Positions 12,994 to 24,700 of a DNA stretch of 64,000 nt are shown piece by piece. Position numbers and translations under genes: made by a program. The notes under the pieces are model-generated. The model was not told the DNA's origin. It saw nothing but the letters and a program-made list of their open reading frames with translations, and ran no database searches. Position 1 is the stretch's first letter. Each line of letters begins with the position of its first letter. Location of the stretch: contig CAJNYU010004309.1 of the NCBI GenBank assembly GCA_905331475.1, forward strand, positions 54,700 to 118,699. Direction: 5' to 3'. The DNA is from Rotaria socialis. Lineage: Eukaryota > Rotifera > Eurotatoria > Philodinida > Philodinidae.

Positions 12994-13996
12994 GACTTTG
13001 TCGATTTCAGATCAATATGTCTTTCTATTTACTATTAATATAATAAATACACGAGAAGCTCTAAAGAGAAGAAAAAGTGAGGGGTACGAGTTCAGAAAAC
13101 AGCACAACGAACATCTATAGCAACAACTTGTTTCTTGTTAAGTAACAATCTTGATGCACAATTTCTTAACGCGTAATTCAGTAAAATATCAAGAACGCTT
13201 ATTTTTAAAAGTGTCTTTCTTCAAGCGAAAAAAAAACAAACTCTTAATGCGACACAAAATTGTTTTTTTTGTTAACAGAACAACAATTTTACCTAAACTT
13301 CGCTGTTTTTTCTTCTTTCTTAACAATACATTTTTTCGTTTGTTTATTTAAATTTTTTTCTTAAATCAACATAAGATCATTTTCTTTCAATAAAGGTTTC
13401 ATATATTATGCAACATTCTTTTCTACTAACTTGATAAACTAAACGCATATCAATCACTATGTGAAAAGTGAGCCGCAAAGATATAATATATCAACTCATG
13501 ATGAACACTCATCATAAATTGAGCTCATAACTAGTCCAAGTCAAACATTTATTTTAGATCGTTTTCAAAATCATTTAAATTTAACTTTGCTTATCCATTG
13601 TTCATTTAATATTGAAAATTCATAAGAAATATTAAGATTCTCATTTTTAAATGCGGTTTTAGTTCTTTTTATCCGATGATAAGTTCACATTCTTTACGCT
13701 TTCTTTTCCATAGCAACGATTGACCAATGAACGATGAATAACGGAATTCTCATCTATTAGAATCTCGAATTGGCAATTTAAAAAATGTATTATAGATAGA
13801 AGAAATGAAGATATGGAAAAGCTGAAAAACTTTTTCATACAAAAAAATTAGCGACATCACTATTAAACTTGATACGTTGCAAGTAGCGTTTAAGACTAGT
13901 TTTTCGATTGATTGATACGAATATTTTTCGAATTTAATGAACAGGATTTATTCAAGCAAGAAATCGATCTATTTTAGGTTATAATCAAATTTCCGT
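12994..13996. promoter_or_regulatory. Divergent intergenic region (carboxypeptidase / FKBP6)
   Basis: A 1.0-kb AT-rich spacer between two divergently transcribed genes, so it must contain both promoters and any 5' UTR exons. No TATA, initiator or repeat element could be singled out. The open frame at 13151-13351 is T- and K-rich and looks random. Confidence 0.4.
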
Positions 13997-16145
13997 ATGA
14001 CTAATTTAAATAAAGCAAATGATCAAATGCTCAATGAACTTCTCAATGATGTAAATATAATCTTATTAGAATATTGAAATTATATCATTAGTTCTATGTT
14101 AACATGTTTGAATAGGATGCGGATCTTGATGAGTACGGTGAATGGACAGATGAAGCATTAACTCGTGCTACTTCAAATAAAAGAGCCGATGGTGAAGAAG
14201 AATATGGTCAGATCAAATTGCGTAAACCAATTGATATGGAAACTTTATGTTCAAGTAAAGGTCAAATATTGGAACTTGATCAAAATGAATTGGACCCAGC
14301 TGAATTAGCACGAATAGCCACACAAATGGCAATGGACGATACTAAAGAAAATCAACAGAATGATACTGATCAATATATAAATAATGAACTTAAAACAAGA
14401 ATACCAACAAGAGATTTATTTAGTCAAAGATTAATTGATAATACACAAGATTTTGATGATCAAGTTCGATTTTTCGCTCGCGTTTTTTTGTTCTTTAATC
14501 TTATTCTGTTTTGTTTTCGATTAGCTTGGCGGTATGCAACATTTAATTAAAACTAATGGTGATGATGGTACACCGTTGAATGGTGTACCAAGTAGTGAAG
14601 CTGCAGGTGGAATCTGGAAACAAATTATTTATGGCGGTGTTGGAGAGATGCCACCGCTTGGTTCAACTGTACGTATTCATTATAATGCATATTTCGAACT
14701 CAACGATGAACCATATGATAGTACAGTAAGTTTTTATTTTATTAAATGTTAATTCATTCATTCATAGATTTAGTATATAAGACGGCGACCATGTGAATTT
14801 CAATTAGGAAAATTTAATGTTCTACCAGGTTTAGATCTTGCTGTCCGAACAATGCAAAAACGAGAAAGAGCTAAATTTATTATGAGCAGTGATTTACTTT
14901 ATGGTGAACATGGTATGTATTTTAAGTACTCCTAATTGACATCGAGTTTTACTATTCTACTTTATTTATTTTTTTTCATTTATCTATAGGTTGTCCACCA
15001 CGTATTCCACCAAAGGCCTGGTCTTTGTTTATTGTTGAATTAATATCATGGATTGATAGTACCATAGTTGAAAAATTAGATAAATTAAAAATAAGTGATG
15101 ATGAAGTAACCGACGATTTCGATGAACGTATACGTATTGTACAAACATTACGCGATATGGGAAATGTAATATAAGAGTTTGACGCACAAAAAAACCTATT
15201 TCATCTTAGATTCTATATTAAGGATGAATATGCTAAACAGAATCTTGAACGAGCTATTCGTTATTATGCAAAAGGAAAACAATTTTTAATTAAAACTAAA
15301 ACTAATGATGAACATCAAAGTGCCCAATACAAAGAGCTTTTACTTAAACTTTATCTAAATTCAGGTACAACCACAAGCACAGTTTTAAGAATTTTTAATT
15401 GAATTTCACTGTTGTTCATTCGTATGTTGATTGAGAAATTGATCATTGTTATAATGGAACTTACCTGAAGACTAGATATTTTATATCCCTTTCATTTCAC
15501 CAGTAGTAATCTTCATCAGAATCTGATCGAAAAAAATATTGACCTATTTCCTAAATCCACAATTCACAATTTTTCGAGTCATCTCTTATGCATTATGTTC
15601 TTCTTAACACTGTGAATCTTAAATAATTTGATTATATTCTTTATTTCAATTTGAAATCAAATATTGCTACGATATCCGAAAATCTTTCTCACTATACTTC
15701 TTATACGAATCACAACAATATTATGAAAAAACAAGAATTCTGGATATTTTCGAAATTCAAAATTTGCTTTTCATAAGTGTTTTTCTTTGACATGACGATT
15801 AAGAAATGTTGCTAGAAATAAATCTATTGAAGCATTTATTTATTTATTTATTTATTTATTTAAGCTCAATGTTATCTCAAGTTACGCAAGTATGAACGTA
15901 CAATTAAAAATAGTAATGAAGCATTACAATTAGATTCTAAAAGTATCAAAGCTTTATTTCGAATAAGTATTGCCTATCGTTCATTGCATCAATTTGATCA
16001 AGCACGTACTTATCTCAACACAGCAATCAATATTGAACCATACAATGCCGAAATAATTGATGAAGCTCAACGACTTGATCGTGCTATTGAACAGCAAAAG
16101 AAAAATGAACAAAAATTATATTATAGAATGTTTAATAAGCAATAA
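13997..16145 (+). CDS. FKBP6: FKBP6/Shutdown-like FKBP-TPR co-chaperone
   Basis: Seven exons join in frame (446 aa): 13997-14050, 14116-14463, 14525-14725, 14774-14912, 14990-15165, 15223-15364, 15865-16145. Order: an acidic N-terminal region (1-~155), one FKBP domain (~160-265; VRIHYNAYFEL, PYDST, RRRPCEFQLG, LYGEHGCPP..IPP), then a TPR region (~300-446) containing YAKQNLERAIRYYAKGK, CYLKLRKYERTI and ALFRISIAYRSLHQFDQA. This order and length match FKBP6 and Drosophila Shutdown, which act with HSP90 in loading Piwi proteins with piRNA; their FKBP domain is usually enzymatically weak or inactive. Exon 4 uses an acceptor TTTAG at 14773; an earlier AG would bring a stop into frame. Intron 6 is unusually long (500 bp) and ends in a (TTTA)n run. 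An AATAAA lies at 16177. Confidence 0.9.
15836..15862. repeat. (TTTA)n microsatellite
   Basis: About six tandem TTTA units forming the 3' end of intron 6 of the FKBP6-like gene, directly in front of the AG acceptor, so it doubles as the polypyrimidine tract. Confidence 0.85.
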
Positions 16146-17035
16146 CTGTTTTTGTCAGATGATTTGTTTGTTTTTAAATAAAACTAACATATGAAATAAG
16201 AAATTATCGATTATTCTTCTTTACTCGATCGTGTAAATTCACATCTATTGATTGAATGAGAGCTATTACAGAATGATTGTTTTTACATACGAAAACTTTC
16301 ATGACATCTTAAGAAGTCCGAATATAGTATCTATGATATTAAAAGAAATATAAAAAACTATGAATATGATATCTTCCTAATTATGTTTACACTGAATCAA
16401 ATAAAAATAAACATCATTCACGTATTTCATAGCTATTTAAATTCAAAAAAGCTTCTATAAGTGAAGCAATTCTTTACACTACATACAGTACTAGGGACGA
16501 GTGAAAAAAGTAATAGCTCGTTACACGGTGATGATTTCACTGGCTTACGAATAAAAAGTTAAAATTCGATATTCTGATTCGATAGTTGATTTCGGTTCAC
16601 GGAATTTCTACTATTACTGCGCAGAAGCTAACTGCATATCATTCACAGGGCTGCCGCCAATAAATGCATTATAATCATCATGGTTTGTTGCCTGTATTGC
16701 ATGATTATTTCTTAATATACAAGACCCATTGGCTTGAACTGTAGCAACGAAACAAACCTTTGCCAAAATCTATTATCTATCGTCAAATAAATTATACTAA
16801 GCAAGAATATCCTGAAGTCATCAAGATCAAGGAAGTCGTTTACTGAGACAGTGGAGTTCACGACATTTGAAGGAGATCGACCCGTATTGAAAGAATTGAT
16901 GAGTAAAACATACGAATATATAAAAAAAGAAGAGACACCAAATATACTCGTCCAAATGAAATAAAAACTATTCATCATAGATAGAATACACTAAAACGCT
17001 ATGAATATTGTTGCTGTTGTATTGTTCGTTTAAAT

Positions 17036-17085
17036 CATAATCGCATCAAATCGCAGGATGTCAAACAAGATAATTTGATTTGCGA
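17036..17085. other. Imperfect inverted repeat / hairpin
   Basis: The left arm AATCGCATCAAAT pairs with the right arm ATTTGATTTGCGATT (one arm has a two-base bulge), separated by a loop of about 20 bases. Similar in size to a small hairpin RNA precursor or a short MITE remnant; nothing else supports either. Confidence 0.35.
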
Positions 17086-17707
17086 TTAACAACATAAAAC
17101 AACTCAAGTGTTATCTGTATATTTAATTTGCGGTAAATGTATTTTTCTCTGTAGATAGATATAATCATACGTTAAGAGTTTTGAAATGTACATAGACGTG
17201 CGTGTGCATGCCCTTGAATATCAAGGTTTCTTATCAATCATAATCATCGAATGAAGTATATTATTTCAAATGTGTGAGATATCACTTTTTCCTCAATAAA
17301 TTGTTTATTATTGATACAGATTGTCATGTAATAAAATAGTTTTTCATTTCTATGATTTTACTTCTATATTTATTGGACAATGTATCATTTTTATACATGA
17401 ATAACTATTTTCTTTGTTAAATGATAACAACATAGACTCTTTGTAGTTTATAATCATGTATAATAAAGTGTCTAAATCACACGTCTATGTTCTGAATTTT
17501 TTAATGCGTCATAAAAATGATATTTGTAATTTAAATTTTTCACTTTGAAGGATAAGAAGAAGAAAAAAAAGATATTGAACTTAGTTCATCTATTAATCTT
17601 ATTGTTTGCATACGTACTCACAAATATCGATATTCTGGTTTTTTTCCTCTTCTTTCACACTCTGATATATAGAACATCTATTTGCATTATACCATCGTCG
17701 CTGTTGT

Positions 17708-17727
17708 TCTCTCTCTCTCTCTCTCTT
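17708..17727. repeat. (CT)n microsatellite
   Basis: About nine to ten tandem CT units, followed by CGCTCGCTCGCTTGCTC, an imperfect continuation. Confidence 0.85.
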
Positions 17728-17935
17728 CCGCTCGCTCGCTTGCTCTAGTTCGCTCTCTACAGAGAATATTAAAATACATTTTCGTATCATCATTTATATT
17801 AAAGTAAGTTTTTAGACAGAAATTTATTTTTCATTGAACCCTTCGTTTTTTTTCATGCTGATAAAAAAAAACATAAGATGATCTTTAAAGACATTGAGAC
17901 TATAGTTCACCTTGATATGTCGCACTTATTCATTC

Positions 17936-17952
17936 ATATATATATATATATC
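17936..17952. repeat. (AT)n microsatellite
   Basis: Run of TA dinucleotides in the long intergenic region. A similar run is at about 18045-18063 and another at about 19985-20001. Confidence 0.75.
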
Positions 17953-19689
17953 ATTATCTTCGTTTCACCAATATTTCGTCCTATGATCATGTCACTGATG
18001 TGCAACTCGAGCTGTTTCAAGGTTATTCTTTTGGCGCAGATACATGTATATATATATATATATGCATCCATATTGTATAATAATGTTCTTCTTTCGTTTT
18101 TTTTTCTTGAGACTTTGCATTAACATATGAGAGATTTTCGATAACCTTCGAGTTCAATTTATGTATATGTACATGTTGTATTTGTGTATACGAACCAGTT
18201 GTATAAGCAAGTGAAGATGAGCCCTTGGTTTGGTCAGAACAGAAAAACGATGAGTCTCACACTCAAATGACGAGAACAGAGAATGAGTGATTTAACATGA
18301 AATTGACATTCATTTTTCAAGGTTTGTTTAGTTCAGTCTAAGCTTTTGCGCATGTGTATATGTATGAATGAAATAAACTAAAGTAGAGAACAGTATAGAT
18401 TTATGTTTTATCATGATGCCACCATAGGAATGAAGATAAAGAAAAAAGGAATTCCAATCATTTTGAAGTAAGTAAGAGAAGTAAAGGAATTTCTCGTTTA
18501 ACTTTGAACAATGAAGAGATAATTGAAAAGTAAATCTCTCACTTTATTTTTTTTTTAATATTCTCTTTGTTTGTTTTCCTTGTTAAATAGGCTTCTTGAG
18601 TTTGTTTAATCAAATATTAATTATACTTGCTCCATATTCATCTATGCATACAGAGAGATCAGATGAATTTGACAATTCGACACCAGACATACATGTATAT
18701 CATCTCAAACAACCAATTCTTTTCTTTCGTTTTTTGTTGTTGATTCTTTCAATTACTTTCAACCCGCAAAAAAAGGAACACTTGACCGCATATTGTCTCT
18801 ATTGATAGATAGATTGCATCAGTCGATCTAATTTGATTAGAATAGACGATAAGACGGCATTTTTTGGTTTGATGTCGAGACAATAAAAACATAGAAAAGC
18901 AACTGAGACGAAGGATGACTTTCCAACCCTATTAATGATAAGGTAGGGATTAGTCTTTTTTTTCAATCCTTGATCGTCTCTTTTTCTCTATGCATTGACA
19001 TCGGTTGTGCATAATAGTTTATAATGAACTCTGCTACTCTGTAAATAAAAGAAGAAATTTAAAAAAATAATTCATAGAGTTCTATCCTATTCAATGTAAA
19101 ATTAAAACTAGTGCATATTAGTACAAATAAGGGTCATTATTCGTACTTAGAAATTCATTTCAAACAAAAGAATATTTTGCTTCGTTAGTAACAACAGAAT
19201 GATCAATGGTCTGTCTTTTCACAAGGCTATTTATGTTGTTAGTAAGATATTGAGACGCAATTGAAAAAGAGTAAGAGACCAGTGTGAATATCAAACTAGA
19301 CAACGTTTAAGGACAAATCAATAGATGAAGAAAAAAAAGCGTTGTTCTCGCATTGAACAAAATTCTTACAGGACGTGCACTAGAGAGACAATTAACATTG
19401 ACCAGTCATCATCATGAAGTCTTTTTTTTTTCTATCACACTAGATTGTTGAATGATCTACTTTATTGATGATATGCATATGACAGGCCGACACATTAATG
19501 TTAGATGTCCTGATGAGCGGCTTTAGTATGTTAATTGATTTTTGTTTTGTATCCCAATTCAGTGATATCTTAGATCAAAAGAGTAAAATGTACAATAGCG
19601 TGATTATTATCATTATTATCGTTCTTGTGCAATCGAAATAACAGTTGTATGGACCACAACAGGTGATATTATGAATAATGAATCATTTT

Positions 19690-19719
19690 TTCTTTTCTTT
19701 TCTTTTCTTTTCTTTTCTT
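19690..19719. repeat. (TTTTC)n microsatellite
   Basis: Six tandem TTTTC pentamers. Confidence 0.85.
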
Positions 19720-20640
19720 GTCGTTCTCATTCCACTAGTCTACTAAGATGACATATTCTACTCTAACATCTTATCAGTACGTGTTCTCGTTCAATATTTA
19801 TTATTATCATCCGCATCTTATTGATTACTTCTTCTTTTACTAGATTGAAGTGTGAGTATGAGAGACATACAAGCATGTGCTCTATAGGAAAATTTAGACA
19901 TGTTGTTCTTGCTCGTCTGATAACTGTTATCATTGATTTTTGAATGAGACTGATGGAGATGATGTTATAGTCTGGTCATGTTCACATATATATATATATA
20001 TTTTGTTTTGTCCACTACTAAATACATAGATATATTCTAGTTGACGATAAGTATGCGATACAGAACTATTTGTTCAATAGAAGCAAATGTTTTTTTCCTT
20101 TTTAGTAGCTCAATACTTAAAATAATATATTATATTTCTGTTTGATTTTTATTACCTATCGATACTTGTATTTTTTTTTCTTATATAATTGATATCTGGA
20201 TTAGATATATACGAAGCCTAGTTTGATTGAATAGTAGTAGTACAAATTACAAGAAGCCCTTTCGTCTGTACAGACCTGTTCTTTCATACATACGTACGTA
20301 TACTCAACCTATTCAATCATTGTTGTCAGTATCCTTTAATGGATTGTTTAAATTCATTATTTTATTCTTTTTGCTTATGTAATATGCATCTATATATTCG
20401 TTCCGGGCTATATTTCATACGTATACATGTATAGACTTCGTTATTTAATGAGTAGCAGCACTATGTGTATTGTATTGTTCTATATCGTATTTGTGTGTTC
20501 GCACACGACACCATTGTGCTCATGAATGAGAGAGGAAAGAATAATAAGTTTTATATATTTCGTTCCGGTTATACAATATCGACTACTGTTGTCGATCAGT
20601 AGCAAGTTAAAAAATATCAATCAACAATAACAAATGCTAG

Positions 20641-20669
20641 TATTAGTAGTAGTAGTAGTAGTAGTAGTG
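20641..20669. repeat. (TAG)n microsatellite
   Basis: About nine tandem TAG trinucleotides in non-coding DNA. Confidence 0.85.
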
Positions 20670-21739
20670 GCTCTACTTGTCGTTGAATTTCAATAGGTAA
20701 TCAGAGCAAATACGGTTGATTGAATGTGTCAGTAAGAATGATTATTACGTACGTATCTAAAATGTGTGTTTATTCATGCACATTGTTCAAAATCATTGAA
20801 TGTGCAAGATACGATAATCGAGAACCTTCAATTTTTTTCTTCTTCGATTGCAAGATAAAATTATGCATCGGTCTTTTCTTTTTCTGTTGTTCTTGAAAAC
20901 ATTTTGCTTCCGCTTGATGTAATAGTTATATATCATATATACTGACCATTTACTTAGTTCATTTCTTTCTCTTTCTTGACTTCATTGAATACGAAAATGG
21001 CCTTCTTTGAACAAACATTATCATAAAAAAAGAAAAAAATTCGACTTCAACAGAATGAGTTGCATAAGTTTATATCTCTTTTACTCAACCATTATAATCT
21101 TTTCATAAAATGTACATGACAAACATGTGGGCGTATATGTTGGTATTTGAAAAGTCATGTCATTAAATTTTCTGTAACGATCTACATGTGTCGCTTGATT
21201 CATTGTTCTTCAATATATACTACATGATTGATCTATACGTGTATAGAAGCAAACAGACAGACAGACTAATCGACTATCGGATGAATAGTTAATAAAATGG
21301 TATCGTTCATTTTAATTTTACATATCGTTTTATTTTTGATCGCTTCTTCTTCAGTTGTTGTGTAAGGAATATATAAATAGGCGTCTGATATCGAACTTCT
21401 CAATTTATATGTATTAACAAGTAGGTGTGAGATTCTGTTTATCCTCTGTTCTTCTTCTTTTACGGTGCTCATTTCTTAAGAGCACGACGCATCGCGAATA
21501 GTAACAATAAAACTATTATTCAAAAACGTGACTTATTCAAAATGAAATATAAATGAAGAGATAATTGCATAAAGACAACAAATGATCAGATTTCGATTAA
21601 ACTTTTGACAATGGCATTGTCTTAACATATATCTATGAATCTATTTGTCCTTGTTTTCTGTTTATTGATTCATTCTTTTCTTCTTCTTTTAGATGTTAGG
21701 AAGAAACTCATTTTTTGTATGAGCCATCATAAAATTTCA

Positions 21740-24700
21740 ATGTTTAAACGAGCATTTTTCCTGATATTGACGTTTTTTCTTATCATTATTAATAATGTTC
21801 AAACAACATCGAGTAAATTTGAATACAAAAAACAAAATATTTTTATTTATTTTTCAATATTAATGATTTTGTTTTAGCCATTAGACGAAATCATGAAACA
21901 TTTCAATTACTTAAAGAAACTAAAGCAAAAGTAAAACATGGAGCACGTATGTATTATATTTAGAAAAATAAAACGTTTAAGAATTTTGATTTGATTTACA
22001 TTCCGGTTTAGAATGTACTTCACCATCGAAATATTTTGCTGGTTCATGTTATACCTATGCAAATACAGTACCAGCTCCATCGTGGGAGCGAGCTTATAAT
22101 AATTGTTTATCATCATCATCGACAATAAAAGATTCTAATTTATTAGCTATTGAATCAGTCGATGAATATAGATTTATTGAACGTGAACTGATTGGACTAA
22201 AATCAGGATCAGAAAGTGTTTCAGTATATATTGGATTACGTAAAATAAATAGTAAAATCTTTTTTTTTATTATTCAATTCGAAAGTCTATTGAAATATGC
22301 TGATTATTTTGTTTATTTTAGGTACATGGTTATGGTCTAATGATATACCATTGAAAGAAACGCCTGTTTATCGTTTTTGGGTTGATAATAATCGTGATAT
22401 TCTTGCTTATGATTGTGGTATTATGTGGCTTGCAAAAAATACAAGTGTAATTACACCAGCACCATGCGTTGAGCAAGCTTTAAGACCTTATGTTTGTAAA
22501 CAAAGTAAGTTTGATAGCTTATTTCAAAGTTTCGCAGGCTCAATTTTTTTTTTTTTTAGCAATTGATCGATGCCATAATCATCGTAGTAATTGTGGTAAA
22601 TATGGAAAGTGCATGGATTTACCAATGAAAAATTCACATCAATGTCAATGTCGATTTTTCTATACAGGAGATCAATGTGAAAAATGTAATTTTGAAGAAA
22701 AAAGAAATCTAATTCCTATTATTATATGAAATAAAATTTATCGTTTAGGGAGTAATCAAGGCTTGCAAATTATTATTGGTAGTATCATTGCTTTGATCGC
22801 ATTCATTATTTCGTATATCATCGATTGTGATGGGTCACATGATTCTTGGTCGTTTAAAAAATCGAATTGCGAACAATATCAAAGGTAAGTTGGTTTTTCA
22901 AGCTGCTTTTTGATAAAAAAAAGTGCATTTACTTCAAAATTTTCAATATCTGATAGGAAAAAATTCATGAAATTTTTCTACTCGATATAAACAATACATA
23001 TTATATATCGATAATCTTTAATTTGAGCCAAAATTATCGTAGACGAAAACTGTAATAGTTACCATCGGATTGAAAATTTCTATATGATTGGAATTTTTAT
23101 GTTACCATACAAATTAAGTGTTGTATTCAGTAGACTAATTTTTAAAAATTAAAAATTCATATTCAAACTTCTTTGAAAATTGATTTAGTTCAATGAAAAA
23201 ATGTCGTACAGAAGTCAGAATGGTTTCACTTGATTGAGAATTATTTATTCTGTTACTCAGTTTAATCGGCAAGAGTTTTCTTTTTACAATAAATGAGCAG
23301 TAGAAAATTAGGATGATCATTACTCTAGCTCGTTCTATCAGTAAATACTATTACGAAAGAAGACTAAACTCTGTATGATGCATTGTTGAATCCATTGTAA
23401 ATATATTTCAGTGCTCGGTTGCATGTTCGTAATCAATCTAATTTCAAAAGACAACCATCGAAGTCAGTCGGTCATATGGCTATCAATTCAAATTGTATTA
23501 ATAGTTCTACACCGAAAACAAAACAACGTTGGTGTACTTCATCTTTTCCACTCGATGTATGTCAACGGCAATATTCATTTCCGACTAAAACTGGTAATCT
23601 TTTTCTTAAAGAAAAAAGATTTATTTTCATTATTTCATCGATAATATTAACAATTCTCATTTTTATCATAATAATTAATGCAAAATATTATATCAAAGAA
23701 ATACTTACCCATTCAACACGGCTATTTCAATTTTGTATATTATACGAAAATAATTATTATCATAATTTATTAACATTACCTATCGCTTTCGTTATTACTC
23801 TATTAATAATAATTAATCAAACGCGCAAAGAATATTATCGATTAAATAAAGAAAAACTTTCTATTTATATTCCGATACCATTTAATCCATTTTCAAAAAT
23901 AAATCGTTTTGATACAATGATTTTATGTGGCATCGTTAGTCATGAAATACTTGAAATTATTGAAGAACTCTTTTTAAAAACAACACAAATGAAATTACTT
24001 ACGATGACTGGTCCATTATTTGATCTTATTCGACAAATAGGTCTTATTGTTATTGTTGGCTTACGTTATTATCCTGTTTATTCTGTTCTTGAAATATCTA
24101 ATGATAATATTCTTTACTATGTATTATGCTCATTTTATATGTGGCTAGATTTAATTTTAAGAATATTTGAACAAGTTTTTTGTGTTCAAATTAATTCGTT
24201 GGTTCGAGCTTGGAAAAAGATAGAGCAATTAAAACATGATTTAGCTACAACAACAACAACAGCAGCAACAACAATGTTAATGTCAGAATATGAAAGTTTT
24301 CATTCAGAAGGCTCACGAGGCCATTTTCATAGATTGAGAGATCGACTATCATTTCGAGGAACGAAATTTATAGCAACAACCATCGGTTCAGTAGTTCAAG
24401 TAAGCGAATCAATTTTTTGGTTGTCAGCCGTTTAGTTATGTACACATTTTGATAGATCAAAATCGATTTTTGTGTTCGTAAATAAGTAGATTTCAATAAG
24501 ACTAATTGTATTTAAAAATGCAGCATACATGCCATATAACAGCCAATAGAGTTACTAGATTTTCTTATATTTTTTTGGAAGAAAACAGAAGATATTTATC
24601 TTTACCATGAGATGAATATTCACCCTTATTTATCAGCCTCGAAGCTCATATTGCAGTAATAAGAAGTTCATTGTAAACTAGAAAAAACTCTAAAGTAGTT

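Larger units (their letters stand above)
16146..21739. other. 5.6-kb intergenic region without recognisable genes
   Basis: Long AT-rich spacer between the FKBP6-like gene and the lectin-STRA6 receptor. Only short open frames occur and none has splice-bounded continuation or a familiar motif. It holds many simple repeats (listed separately) and one imperfect inverted repeat at about 17036-17085. It may contain 5' UTR exons, distal regulation of the receptor gene or non-coding RNA, but I see no direct evidence for any. Confidence 0.45.

Noticed and set aside
16712-16978. 88-aa minus-strand frame
   Set aside because: Hydrophobic random translation without start context, partner exon or motif.
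20641-20669. Short tandem array considered as CRISPR or minisatellite
   Set aside because: It is a plain TAG microsatellite; no spacer-repeat structure occurs anywhere in the window.
21266-21472. 68-aa minus-strand frame upstream of the receptor
   Set aside because: No similarity or splice sites; compatible with chance in AT-rich DNA.
22240-22251. Earlier donor (TTAC|GTAAAA) for the lectin exon
   Set aside because: It keeps frame but removes the conserved KIN between GLR and TWLWS of the C-type lectin fold; the later donor is preferred.
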